In this document: positions 34,086 to 44,204 of the stretch, in pieces
How positions within the stretch are numbered: position 1 is the stretch's first letter
Layout of the letters: each line of letters opens with the position of its first letter
The notes under the pieces: model-generated
What the model was told of the DNA's origin: nothing
Databases searched by the model: none
What the model saw: only the letters and a program-made list of their open reading frames with translations
Program-made: the position numbers and the translations under genes
Source: Cristatella mucedo
Lineage: Eukaryota > Bryozoa > Phylactolaemata > Cristatellidae
Assembly: GCA_009760855.2 (NCBI GenBank)
Contig: WPIO01000151.1
Location: 696,001-760,000, forward strand
Direction of reading: 5' to 3'
Length of the DNA stretch: 64,000 nt

Positions 34086-36586
34086 GAAAAGAGCTCGCAA
34101 GACTTGCGGCTGACACAAATGGCTGCTTTTAATTGGACAACAATGACGTCACCAAAATATGAAGCAACAATACAAGTAAGGCTGTAGTCGAGTCGTCGCT
34201 ATGGCAATTCGACTGATAATCTCGATTACTACCGTCGGTTCGCGCCATTGTGGGTACTACTGTACCGCATCTAAAGATGCTTTTGGTCGGTCTGCGCAAT
34301 GTCTGCACTCTGCCCCGCAAACCTTCTCGAGGAAGAATTGTAGTTTTGCATCAGTTTTGAGTGGCCACTCACCTCTAACCCTAATGCCTCCATGGCTTTG
34401 CACGTGCACTCCGAAGCGGTCATGCTTCGCGAAGCGTTCACGACCACAGACCTGCCGCCGCTGCTGGCACTTGACTGGGCATCTCTGTAATTAATGTCGA
34501 CGGCTATATTTGATGGCTCCTTGGATTTCTCGTTGCTCATCACCCTAAAATATAAGGAATGGGACTGTAGACTTCTTGCGACTGCATGAAATGAAGCTCA
34601 GCTTGCCAAAAGCAAGCCCTTAAAAAAATAAACACGCGATTTCGACTTTGTGGAAACTTGGCAGCCTAGAATACGTTTCTCTTGCCCTGCGCAGTGCTGA
34701 GTCACATTGATCGCAGACAGATTTTACGTACGTCAAGAGCTGAGCTTTCCACTGAAGCATCACATCGACAGACTCAAACGTCGACACTACGTTGGTTATC
34801 GGCCATCCGATCACAAAAGATCTTTTGGGGTCACAGTGAGCGACCTCGCTGACGTCGCTGATCGCGTCAGTAATCCACATATCAGAAACTTGAACTCGCC
34901 GCTTGAGCTTGTAAGTGGCTGCAGAAGGCCTGAAGTCACGAAGCAAAGTGAAACAACTGAACAAGTTCATGCAATATTTGCTAGCATGCATGGATGGACG
35001 CATGAAATGCGAATCTACAATCATGCCCAGTCATGTTGGCTCATACCAAATACAGGGCTGTAAAAAAAATGCATGGAGACATACACAAAAGCATATAAAT
35101 TGGGCACACTAACTACAGAGCAAGATTATGGTAAGCCGAAAGAAAGTGCCTTCGAAAAGAGTGACTACTTTCATCAGGCCTGAATGAGTGAGAAAGAGTT
35201 GAGAAGGGCATAAGCGACAAATGGTTGCCGAGTTCAGAGGCCACAGGATGCATCGCCCATCAAGTTCATTGATTTCTGCCAATCAACCATACCTCTGCTT
35301 TGCAATGAACAAAACGTCGTTGAAAAGGAACAAGTACCGCTCCTGCGTTTGAAGGCCCTGAAATTAAAAGGGCTTTGCTTACAGTGGAGCAAGGACAGCC
35401 CTGTGAGTGGTCGAAGTGCGGCTGCAAAATCGCGACACGACGTCTGCTGCACAGTTACAAAAGAATAGAGATTGTATCGAAGCACCTGCAGCATCAAAGC
35501 AACAAGGCTGCATTTCTCTTCGTGTTATGCATTCGATTTTTGTTGATGACTTATCCTTTCCTCTTTGCTCTGCCCCCACCACCTGTTCCATCTCTCAAGA
35601 AGATGCCAAGAACCGAAAATTGCCGAATTACCGAATTTTACCGAAAATTACCGAATGCCTTTTCAGTTGAGATACAAGCCACAGGAACCAGTCAGACACC
35701 GAGGGAAAATCTAGAACTGCGAAAGCGTGGACCCTTCGGGCATATTTCACAGAACCGTGTACAATTGCAAATGCTAGTTCGACCAGAGTTGCTGAAGCCT
35801 GCCAAGAATCTGGTGCTCCACAAATCCCCCTGCCATCAGTCCGTGAACGAAAATGCACTGTGTGTGATCTGAGGTGCCAGGTGGCTCGATGCAGACATCT
35901 TGGAAGTGGCAGTAGCTTGAAAGCACGAACGAGTCCCCTCTGCAGAGCGAACCGACCATTAAAAGGGATAAAAGGGCAGATCTCGACCCTCACGACCTCA
36001 GGAGGCTGCCACGTTCACCTTACAAGATTGAAATTGATTGATTGATTGATAATTGAAAGGGGCTTGCTTGCTTGCAGTGTCGATCCCTCTTAGCACGTTC
36101 GCCAGCGAGAAGGAGATCCGGAGAGCAAAGCTCGCAGCAGCAGCTGATGCTAAACATTGAATCTTTTCAAAATGGGCACTTTCGACTGCACTTTCGGCTA
36201 TAAGCAGTTCCTGGTCATGCTCATGGTAGGTCAGGTAAACGCCTGAACCGTTGGCTGTCCATGCACCACGTGACTGAAGAGCAGGTGAGAGAAGGTCGCA
36301 GGCAAAGCTCACATACCACTGTCAGCTGAGCATAGGACTCCAAAAGGAACTTCCTCGTTATGTAGCTGCTCTGCCGTGCCTGCTTCTCTGCAGCAGTAGG
36401 AGTAGCAGCAGCAGCGGTCCCAGCGACACCGCTGTTGGCCTGCACTCGCTTCAATGTCTTTATGACAGTGGCCTGCCATTTATTGGTTGCCTTCTGGTTT
36501 GCTGACGGCGGAGTGAGAGCTGCAAGATCGAGGACGTCGTTGGGAAACAACTTCTCTATGCGAAGAATATCGTCCTGGTCGTCCAT
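26969..36586 (-). CDS. ARHGAP20: ARHGAP20-type Rho GTPase-activating protein (PH-RA-RhoGAP), ten exons
   Basis: Reassembling ten minus-strand exons gives 3927 nt, or 1308 residues plus stop, with every junction in phase. A PH domain (about 75-177, containing GLQTQERYLFLFNDVLFIAK) is followed by a Ras-association domain (about 186-285, with NYQLWV and MSHLRG) and then a linker with a LPGSPS...GRLFGQPLS motif. The RhoGAP domain (about 355-530) has the arginine finger in EIFRK (R374) and the NLAVCLGPSLLWPP signature. This order and these motifs are those of ARHGAP20 (RA-RhoGAP), which is Rap-regulated and stimulates GTP hydrolysis by Rho. The tail (about 530-1308) is disordered, with Ala, Ser and acidic runs, two PPPY motifs and the C-terminus ESLV, a class I PDZ ligand. 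It is longer than the vertebrate tail and I see no resemblance to it. The first exon begins with ATG immediately after an acceptor-like CAG, so further 5' exons are possible. Confidence 0.9.
29798..29884. repeat. (CA)n with CG interruptions
   Basis: A pure CA core lies at 29828-29868 with CACGCGCG-type flanks, in RhoGAP intron 9. Confidence 0.95.
29905..30052 (+). mobile_element. LINE-A fragment in RhoGAP intron 9
   Basis: The segment CTCACTGCCTCCTCTGCTGC ... TTGTTGCATGAGATGAAACC ... AAAGCCGCTTGGCTTGGAGT matches the end of the LINE-A coding region. It follows directly on the CA microsatellite. Confidence 0.55.
30155..30245 (-). mobile_element. LINE-B tail in RhoGAP intron 9
   Basis: The plus strand reads TACATTTGTATAGCCCCCTC then AGAGAACTGAATTTCTCTCT and a TTTACAGATGCTGCA end. 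This is the antisense of the family tail, so it lies sense to the host gene. Confidence 0.65.
30673..30782 (-). CDS. ARHGAP20: RhoGAP gene exon 9: RhoGAP domain, middle
   Basis: The 110-nt exon has acceptor CCGTACTCTGCTGCAG and donor GTAAGT. It encodes SFLRELPNRLLHFELYSDW, the conserved FLRxLP...LY segment of RhoGAP domains. It starts in phase 0 and ends in phase 2, matching exon 10. Confidence 0.9.
31297..31464 (-). CDS. ARHGAP20: RhoGAP gene exon 8: RhoGAP domain with arginine finger
   Basis: This is a 168-nt, 56-codon exon between acceptor TTGACCCTTACCCAG and donor GTGCGC. It encodes ELLENLFNVAPFTCEIFRK, carrying the catalytic arginine of RhoGAP domains, and ends LLMASVLK. The next exon continues this as SFLRELP. 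Both ends are phase 0. Confidence 0.9.
31647..31828 (-). CDS. ARHGAP20: RhoGAP gene exon 7: linker before the RhoGAP domain
   Basis: The exon encodes a basic/serine linker with LPGSPSADKDFAKGRLFGQP and LSQVCGGAGLPKAVE, like the linker in vertebrate ARHGAP20. The donor is GTGAGG. The acceptor is a tandem CAGCAG, so the exon may start at 31828 or 31825. A run of 14 C (sense) lies just inside the following intron. Confidence 0.85.
32133..32243 (-). CDS. ARHGAP20: RhoGAP gene exon 6: end of Ras-association domain
   Basis: The 111-nt exon has acceptor CCGGCTCTGCTTAG and donor GTAAGT. It encodes HEEVFPIQMSHLRGYEQ and CQFILKEKKKAERP. The GHE...MSHLR...CQFILK pattern is diagnostic for ARHGAP20. Phase 1 is kept at both ends. 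Confidence 0.9.
32455..33068 (+). mobile_element. LINE-A copy 5, 3' end, inside RhoGAP intron 5
   Basis: The frame 32483-33013 encodes the LINE-A terminal segment (FDHVSPLLKELPWLPVDQR, GPRLWNLLPRFL). The 3' UTR ends GGAGATACATTACATT. It is inserted antisense to the host gene, between exons 6 and 5. Confidence 0.9.
33635..33704 (-). CDS. ARHGAP20: RhoGAP gene exon 5: Ras-association domain, middle
   Basis: This 70-nt exon was too short to stand out as an open frame. It lies between acceptor CCTTCGTGTAG and donor GTGAGT. It encodes VCNAGNYQLWVTSSRENAAY followed by PLF, matching the QLWV...PYPL segment of ARHGAP20. It enters in phase 0 and leaves in phase 1. Confidence 0.85.
33817..33850. repeat. 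Perfect inverted repeat, 13-bp arms, 8-nt loop
   Basis: AGCAGGAGCCGAA and its exact complement TTCGGCTCCTGCT are separated by TCAATCGC. It lies in RhoGAP intron 4. Confidence 0.9.
33886..33931. repeat. 46-bp perfect palindrome
   Basis: The sequence reads the same on both strands, centred between 33908 and 33909 (GGCAGCAG/CTGCTGCC), with no spacer. It lies in RhoGAP intron 4. Confidence 0.95.
34016..34083. repeat. (GT)n microsatellite
   Basis: About 33 GT units in RhoGAP intron 4. Confidence 0.95.
34373..34544 (-). CDS. ARHGAP20: RhoGAP gene exon 4: start of Ras-association domain
   Basis: The 172-nt exon runs from acceptor TTATATTTTAG to donor GTGAGT. It encodes SNEKSKEPSNIAVDI and the RA-like strand-helix VVVNASRSMTASECTCKAM. 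It joins exon 3 in phase 2 and ends in phase 0. Confidence 0.85.
34732..34929 (-). CDS. ARHGAP20: RhoGAP gene exon 3: rest of PH domain
   Basis: The 198-nt exon encodes YKLKRRVQVSDMWITDA, then KSFVIGWP-like RSFVIGWPITNVVSTF and the terminal PH helix around MLQWKAQLL. The acceptor is CGTGACTTCAG and the donor GTACGT. Phase 2 is kept at both ends. Confidence 0.9.
35293..35357 (-). CDS. ARHGAP20: RhoGAP gene exon 2: PH domain core
   Basis: This is a 65-nt exon between acceptor TTTTAATTTCAG and donor GTATGG. It encodes GLQTQERYLFLFNDVLFIAK, a near-perfect PH-domain strand pair of the ARHGAP20 type. It starts in phase 0 and ends in phase 2. Confidence 0.9.
36317..36586 (-). CDS. ARHGAP20: RhoGAP gene exon 1 (first recognised): N-terminus and start of PH domain
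   Basis: These 90 codons run from ATG GAC GAC to a GTATGT donor (phase 0). The frame ends with SYITRKFLLESYAQLTV, the first strand of the PH domain, which continues directly into exon 2. The preceding bases (GATTTGTTGCAG) look like a splice acceptor, so the ATG may be internal rather than the true start. Confidence 0.75.
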
Positions 36587-36734
36587 CTGCAACAAATCAG
36601 CCAAAAGCTCAAATAAATCGGGAGGCTGTGCCTAGCCTAGCAATTTTTTTTACACACGCTTGTGAAAAAATGGGAACTTTCTCTGGCTTTAAAATATTAA
36701 CTATGTCTCTGTTTTAGTGTGTCCGGTGTGAAAC

Positions 36735-36835
36735 GTAGTGCAAGTCCCTTTGCAGCAAATGTAAAGCGCCTAGAAAGAGATTAAGTTCTCTGAGGGCGCT
36801 TTATCAAGTACATTATTATTATTACTATTATAAAT
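36735..36835 (+). mobile_element. LINE-B 3' tail upstream of the RhoGAP gene
   Basis: CCCTTTGCAGCAAATGTAAA then the AGAGATTAAGTTCTCTGAGG tail and an (ATT)n run. A second, shorter tail-like piece follows at 36840-36900. Confidence 0.75.
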
Positions 36836-37439
36836 TGTAGCGAGTTGTAAAGTGCCTGAATAGAGATTTAGTTCACTTAGGGTGATATATTCCAACGACT
36901 GATTATCATTATCATTTTATTTCTCAAAGCTGGGACTGCTGAACAAGCTGAACATGCCTAGTCACTTACTGAGTATACATAATCGAACCTAATCAAGACG
37001 ATGCCGATATCTGTTGCAAACGGATTTCGACTACTCTGTTGTGTGATTTGTGACACATGACGACCAATTTTCTGCTGACAATAAACGTAGCAGTAGTTAG
37101 CTCTTAAGGTGCTAGGCTTCTTAAGCTAACATGTGGATGTAATCTATGAAAAGTGAAAGCCGAAAACCTTAAACACGAGACCATATACCTTAATTTTTTT
37201 TAAATCTTATAACTAAACCATTAACCAAAAACCAAAAATTTCTCACGTTTTCAATTGATGGTTTTGCAATGTGTGTGCACACACGCAGGCACACACACAC
37301 ATGCATACACACAGACACATGCATACATACATAAATGACATGTCCTCTTTATTTTTTCTTGCTATACTAATAAGATATTTGAATAGCACCCTTAGAAAAT
37401 TGAATCTGTTTCTAGGTACTTAAATATCCTAAAATGGTC

Positions 37440-37620
37440 AGAGCAGGATCCATGTCCCATTCATAGAATACTAGTATTTCCCATTCATAGAATATTTAAA
37501 TTCATAATCCCATTCATAGAATAATAATAAATAATAAATAATAAATAATAAATAATAAATAAATAAATAATAAATAAATAATAAATAATAAATTCATAAT
37601 CCCATTCATAGATACTAGTT
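37440..37620. repeat. (AATA)n block within duplicated AT-rich unit
   Basis: AATAAATAATAA repeats (37520-37592) are flanked by repeats of CCCATTCATAGAATA, present about five times. Confidence 0.85.
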
Positions 37621-38924
37621 GTCTTATCAGCACATTCTTATTTAAAAAATTCGATTGGCTTTTTCATGTGCTATGAAATCATGCTCATCATTACGGACAT
37701 ATGCAATGGAGTTCGAAGCCAAGGCGAGTCCGTGTGTGTGTGCACGTGTGTGTGTGTGCGTGCGTGCATGCGATTTCGTGAGCCTGCCCAGCCACATCTA
37801 CAGGATTTAGGAAGAAACAGCAAAACCCTGCTGATTGCTAGGGGCAATGGAGTAGTGTGCTGTCATGCCTATTGTAACCGATGCACGCATTATGTGGTTT
37901 GACAAGATTTTAGGGAGTGGCACTGTCCAGCCGCATCGTAGTGCAGAGATAGGAAAATAAAGCACAGTTTATCCCTCACCAAGCTACCGTACAAAGTGAC
38001 AACGGTAGCAGTTTCCAATTTCGCTCCGTTGCAACGGATCAGGGATCCTCGACAATGAGGTGTGACATCACCAGCAAGCCACCCGAGCCTGGGAAGCTGC
38101 AGCAGCTTTGTGCCGGTCAGCATTACACTCTCATAAGTGCTTGACACACTTCACAGATTGTATAGCGACTGGAGACATTAAGTGTGTATGACCAAGTCAC
38201 TCCCACCTCTCAATGATAGCTCATCCCAGGATTTGAGATAAGCTGAAACAGGAAGCCGCTATTACAAATAATGTCTCAGGCTGATTACATGGACCTGATG
38301 CACAGCCAACGGAGGCTAGGTCGTGCAAGGCCTAGTGATGACCCTTCTCACCCTCTGTGTGAACTTAAGAATTGATACAGGGCGATCAGTTACGACTTCA
38401 GCCTGCTTGCTCTGGTATCCGTGAGATCATGCTTCATCTCAGGTTGAGCTGCCCCATCAGTATGATTGATGACAAACTGATGATATGGTGCACCGACATC
38501 AAGCCAGAGAACACGGAATCTAAGGCCAGCGATCCTAATAAGTGATCAAATTAACAAGGCAGAGATGACCTTTTGCCCAGACGCCGAGTCCGCTTAGCTG
38601 TCAGCATTCGAACGAGCCACAAGCAACGATCATCAGTTAACTCGTTGATGTTTCGCAAGAGTGAATAACCCTTGTGTATCTACAATGGTTTACATGGCAC
38701 GAGTCGAAGCATAGTCAGCATCAGAGGAAGGCTATAGACACACAAGTGTGTTCAGGAGTACCATTGCAATGATACAGTGGAGAAATTTAATATCAGAATC
38801 TGCAAAACTCAAAAGTATTTGCAATGTTTGATCCCAATCCCGGATTGGGGGCTGCCTATGACAGTGGCTGACTAAAGATCTTACTAACTCCCTGGTTCGG
38901 TCTTGACTGCAAACATAAAAAAAT
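37621..38924. other. No gene recognised
   Basis: Only a short GT stretch at 37730-37770 stands out. Confidence 0.4.
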
Positions 38925-39058
38925 ATAATTCATTTTTATAGCGCCATAAGAGAACCTAGCCTCTATCCAGGCAGTTCACACATCCCACTGGGCTCGAGCC
39001 CACTACCTTGGCCAGACCTTAGTCGGGGCAAGCAACTTAACAACTGGGTGAAACCAGG
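38925..39058 (-). mobile_element. SINE-C copy
   Basis: The minus strand shows a diverged head (GTTAAGTTGCTTGCCCCGAC), GGGCTCGAGCCC and a tail ending GGCGCTATAAAAATGAATTA. Confidence 0.75.
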
Positions 39059-39074
39059 GCAGCACTGCTGCGAT

Positions 39075-39615
39075 TCTGTTTTGGAAGGGCTGCCCAAAAA
39101 AAGCCATGCAGCTAGCGACCAATATAGCTGCAAGGTTCACTGGTAAGTTCATTTTTACTCAGACGATCCACCAGGCCTGCCATTGTGTTGCTCCTTTACT
39201 AACTAGCTGAAGTGCTCCAACAGTTTCAGCCTCTGCATGCCATCATGTCCTCTCAAGACAACAAATGAGCTGTCCTGTTCTTTCACTTAAAGACCGTTGG
39301 TGAAAGCTGCTCTTGCACTGCAGGTCCCAAACAGTAAAACACACTTTCAAAATTCTTACCTAATGATACCTTTCTCGTCTGCTGTCAACACCGGAACATT
39401 CTTTCCAGATGTTCTATACCGCAACTTGCATGCTTCTTTATTCCTCAACTGCTCTTCGGATTCAACTATGTTTCTCACTTCAGCTCTGCTACGCGAGATG
39501 GAGTCTGTTGGCCAACGTATGGGCAGCAAAAGCCGATAAGGCTTTGAGTGTGCTATAGAAAACTTCAACCGAACACACACTTGTATTGTGGAGTAGCTGG
39601 AGAACACGTGCTTTC
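39075..39615 (+). mobile_element. LINE-A copy 6, 3' end, strongly diverged
   Basis: The order of landmarks (ACCGTTGGTGA, GCAGGTCCCAAACAG, ATTCTTACCTAATG, GAGTCTGTTGGCCAACG) follows copy 1 with many substitutions and indels. It abuts SINE-C copy 38925-39058. Confidence 0.6.
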
Positions 39616-42600
39616 AGTATTGTGCACATAAACATGTGGGGGACGTGTAAGAGAAATCTGGGGAACTAGACGACACTTACGGCAGCAAACTAAATAAAAT
39701 AAATTAAAACACTCGGGCCGCAGGTAAGTGAGACTTCTAATTAGTAGCATGCATTGAATCATGCACAGGTAAGCATGCAAGAAAAGGGCACGTTCACCGG
39801 AGCGAAGAGAAACCTGACCGGGATAGATGCCCCTTTAAGTGAAACTGTGTGGCTGCAGTGCAAATCTAGCACAGCTATTCCAGGGCAATGTGGGCCATGC
39901 AGCCACAGCATCTAGCTGAAGAATCGCCTCTGTGAAAGATACAATTTTGCCTATCTGCATGAGCGTCGAGCCTCTGTCGTCGAGCAGGCTCTTTGAACTA
40001 GCCGACACGCCTGAGTTGAATAAGTTCAATGACACCCATAGGCAGCACAAATAAGACGCCGGGGAGCAAAACGAAAGCTGGAGAGCAAGCATTCCGAGAT
40101 CTTACGAACTCTGTGTATTTCGTCTTCCTTATCGGCAGCGTAACACCAACTGATACCATCGCAATAAAGTTTTAGACCTGTTTAAAGCTTCTTTTTTTTA
40201 CCGTAGCCCGTAAGAAATTACGTGCCTATGGACATCTAAACACTTATTGCTTCGGGCTGCTGGGTCTCCCACGCAGGTGGCAGTGTTAGATATGCCGGCA
40301 GCCAGTAACCAGCATGTTAGTTATGATCATGTGTACCAATTATCGCTTCGTTACCATAGTTCAAATGCATTCCTAGATGCTATCGCTGTCGATAGGGTCG
40401 GTGAATTATGAATTAACAAAAGAAATGCGCCCGGAGCTGCCGCTGGGCCGCGAGCTAAGACTCCTCTTTGGCGGGAGCTTCGAGCTACTTGCTATCTTCG
40501 AGCTACTTGCTATCTGGTATTCCTAGCACGATCTCAAACCGCTTAGCACCTTCACCTTCGACCATCACTGGGAATCTCTTTAACTTAGTGGTCATAAGGC
40601 CTGTTATTACTCTGGCGGCCCAACTTAACGTTTGTCTTTGAAATCCTTACTCGGGTGTGCAATAACCCCTAGTAATAAGCAACCTTATTTCTAAAGAAGG
40701 TCTCTACCTGCACGCCTTGACTGCAACTTGGCTAAAGTCGGTAAACTGCCCGACAATTTGAGATACTATCCGGCTGGATTTACCTTCTTTCACACCCCTT
40801 GATCAATCAAAACTGGAGGTAGAGTTGCTATTATCATGCGGTCGAAATTCGACTTCAAGCCGTTAGCAGTACTCTCGAAGTAGTCTTTCGAATCTATTGT
40901 CTTGATTTCACCCAACAACAAGATACCGGTGGTGGCAGCAGTCTGCCACCACCAGGTACCAAGTCTTCCTTTATCTCAGATTTCTCTGATCTTATTTCGA
41001 CTCTGTATGCAAGAAATCGATCTTCCCTCATTATGGGTGATTTCAACAATCATTTTGATAACTCATCCGACGCCTTCAGCACTAAGTTTCGTGCACTGAC
41101 TGGCTAATTGTCTCTTGTGGCTCATGTGCAAGGCCCCATATCAAGAGTCACACACTCGACCAAATTTTCTCATTCAGCTGCACTTTGTCATCATCAATTA
41201 TTACCAATCCTGTGTATCTGACCACATGCAGATCTCATTCAGTCTGCAATGTGTACCCTCCTCCTCATTTAAAATCACACGTGAATCGCAAAACCTTTAA
41301 GACCACTGACATCGATGCTGTCCGTGCTATATTATCTGCTTCCTACTCAATCGTCCTTCCGACCTGTCATCATTGGTAGATTGCGACAACACAGCACTAG
41401 CTGACATGCTCGACGAGTTTGCACCTCAGACTAAGTGCACTGTGTGCTTTCGCCCAGACGGCCAATGGTTTACCACAGACATTTAAATAGCTAGGTCTAC
41501 TAAGTGCAAGCATGAAAAAGCATACAAAAAAACTTTACTGGCTGTCCATCGACTACATACAAGGACTACTGTAGATCGTAACAATCGATCCAAGCAAACT
41601 CTAGCTTCTATATAAACAATGTTGAATCACAGGTGCACAATCCAAAAATGCTGATGTCGACGATTAACCATCTCCTTAACTACTACCAGGTTAGCTCCTT
41701 ACCTAGCGATTCCTGTGATGATCTAGCTGATCACTTCTCTAGCTTCTTTGTCAACAAGATAGACAAGATCAGAGAGTCCATCCCTAAGATGGCAGTATCC
41801 CTGCTGGAATCCTGTCCCTCAATTCCATGCAGCACCTCAATCTCTACATTCAAGGAGGACACCAGTGACCTCGTCTGAAGTTCATATCCCAATCAAAGAA
41901 GATAACTAGTCCTCTGGACCCTATTCCCACTGTCCTGCTTCAACGATGCATTGATCTGCTGCTGCCATACATAACCAACTTCATAAATATGGCATTACCC
42001 TCAGGTCATGCCCCAGCACCTTTCAAAAAGGCTGTAGTCAGGCCACTTCTCAAGAAAGCAACACTGGACCAAGAGAACTTGAGCACCGTACGCCCAGTCT
42101 CCCTTCTATCGTTCCTATCACAGCCACTGGAAAAAGGCGTGGTATCAGCTGAACTCACATATTGAAACTTCAAACCTAGCTAGTAAGTTCCAGTCTGGTT
42201 TTAGAGCTAATCACTCCACAGAGTCAGCATTCCTTTGGGTGTATAATGACCTACTTAGGAATGCAGACATAGGTAGAGTGTCTCTGCTTGATTTGCTCAA
42301 TCTTTCGGCGGCTTTTGATACTATTGATCACAAAGTTCTTCTATAGCACCACTCATCTCGCCTTGGCATCACTGGCACTGCTCTGCAATGGTTCAGGTCC
42401 TATCTCAGTGGGAGACTTCGGAGTACTGATGTGACCGGACAAAGATCATCTGTGGAACCACTGAAATATGGAGTACCACAGAGCTTCGTGCTAGGTCCTG
42501 TTCTTTTCACGGTTTATAGTCTTCCTCTTGCCGATATGATTGCCAAAGAATGTAGGCTTTAACTTCTATGCGAATGACACTCAGTTATACCTTTGCTTTG

Positions 42601-43521
42601 ACCCCTCCCAGCCCTCGAGCACGTGAAATTCTCTCAACTCGCTTGCTACATGTATTGATGACATTCGCAGATGGATGGCAGCAAACTTTCTTAAATTGAA
42701 TGATGATAACACAACTTACAAGTTATGGGCAAACCAAGTGTGATTCAGAAATTGTTAAGGCAACCGCTCAAAGTAGGCTCTCCCAGTAAATTTACTGTTA
42801 AATCTGCATGAAATCTAGGTGTCATGTTCCAAAGTGACCTTTCGTTTGACGACCACATCAGCTCCACAATTAAGTCTGCCTACTTTCCCAGGCTTGTTTA
42901 GACAGAGATGCCACATCTAAATTGGTCCATGCACTTATGACATCCCATCTTGGCTACTGTAACTGACTGCTTGCTGGTCTACCGGCCTCTGCAATCAGGC
43001 GCTTGAAGCTGGTGAAAAAATCCGCAGCTAGGCTTGTATGTTGTGAGCATCACAGCAGCCATATCACATCATTTGTCGCCGACCTGCACTGACTCCCAGT
43101 CAAGCAACGCATCGACTTCAAGGTTTTGTCGCCCACTATTAGGTTCCTTCATTCTTTGGCTCCAGCCTACCTATCAGATCTACTTCCCCACCAGGCTAAG
43201 CATGGTACAACACACTTTTCGGAATCTAACTGTTTACCTATAACTCGTACAAACCTCAAATCCCTTGAAGACCGAGCCTTTAGTTCGTGTGCTACCAAGG
43301 CCTGGAACTCACTCCCGACTTCCGTCACGACATCCCCTGACATTTAAAAAGAAAATTAAACGCACCTATTTATGACAGCATTTTAGTGGGTTCCTGTGAT
43401 TCGTCCTTTATGTGCTTATGCATGCTGCCACTGTGCATGTTGCCACTAACCAAACTTGCATGCTGACCCTGTGCATGTTACCCCTAACCATGTTATTCTC
43501 ATTGTTTATTGAGCATGCTAC

Positions 43522-43524
<3 letters not shown>

Positions 43525-43570
<46 letters not shown>
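43525..43570. repeat. (TA)n microsatellite
   Basis: A pure TA run between the LINE-B 3' UTR and the 3' end of the nested SINE-C. Confidence 0.95.
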
Positions 43571-43573
<3 letters not shown>

Positions 43574-43696
43574 CGTATGTATAGCCCCCAAGAGAACTGA
43601 ATCTCTACATTGCTTCACATATGCCTCGGGGCTCGAGCCCACGACCTCAGCCAGACCTTGGTCGGGGCGAGCACCTTAACCGCTGGACCAAACCAC
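43571..43696 (-). mobile_element. SINE-C copy nested in LINE-B
   Basis: The minus strand carries GGTCCAGCGGTTAAGGTGCT, GGGCTCGAGCCCCGAGGCAT and the AGAGATTCAGTTCTCTTGGG tail. It splits the LINE-B 3' UTR, and a TA repeat (43525-43570) follows its 3' end. Confidence 0.85.
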
Positions 43697-44204
43697 TGAC
43701 GATTGATCGTGCTTTCTTTGTAGCAAATGTAAAGTACCTATAAGGAGATTTAGTTTTCTGAGGGCACTATATCAAATGCACTATTATGATTGTTATTATT
43801 ATAAAGTGTGTTTCAGGCAAACATGTATCACCATTTAAATCTTTCTGTCTACTGATTATTTTCTTGCAGAGACTGCCTGATCCAACCATGTTTCCGATAC
43901 ACAAAGGTTAACTTCTCACAGCTATATGGATGGTCAGGTTGGAATAGCAGGTTACTATTGCCCCTATCAAACCCCTGACCGAACTCCGGGATCAAATTCT
44001 GCTCATGAAAGCATTGTGTGCTGGTATTTGTTATACTGTTTTTTGTGGAGTATTCTGACGATGGTCCAGGTATGCCAGGTAGGTCAATAAAGCTACCCTA
44101 CAAAATCCAAGCATGCCACAGCCGTGTGCAATCTGCATAAAAACGGAAACTGGGATTATGATTAGCGATTGCAGTGGCAAGAGAGACTATAAATTGTAAA
44201 AATA

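Larger units (their letters stand above)
40780..43800 (+). mobile_element. LINE-B longest copy, endonuclease to tail, inactive
   Basis: An APE-type endonuclease motif (SSLIMGDFNNHFD, about 41020-41061) is followed by a pre-RT region (41633-41878), FQSGFRANHSTESAFL, LSAAFDTIDH, PQSFVLGPVLF and the catalytic region FYANDTQLYLCFD near 42570. The catalytic YADD is YAND here, and there are many stops, so the copy is dead. The 3' UTR is split by a TA microsatellite and a SINE-C insertion (43525-43696), after which the tail resumes to an (ATT)n-like end. Domain order is that of CR1/L2 elements. Confidence 0.85.
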
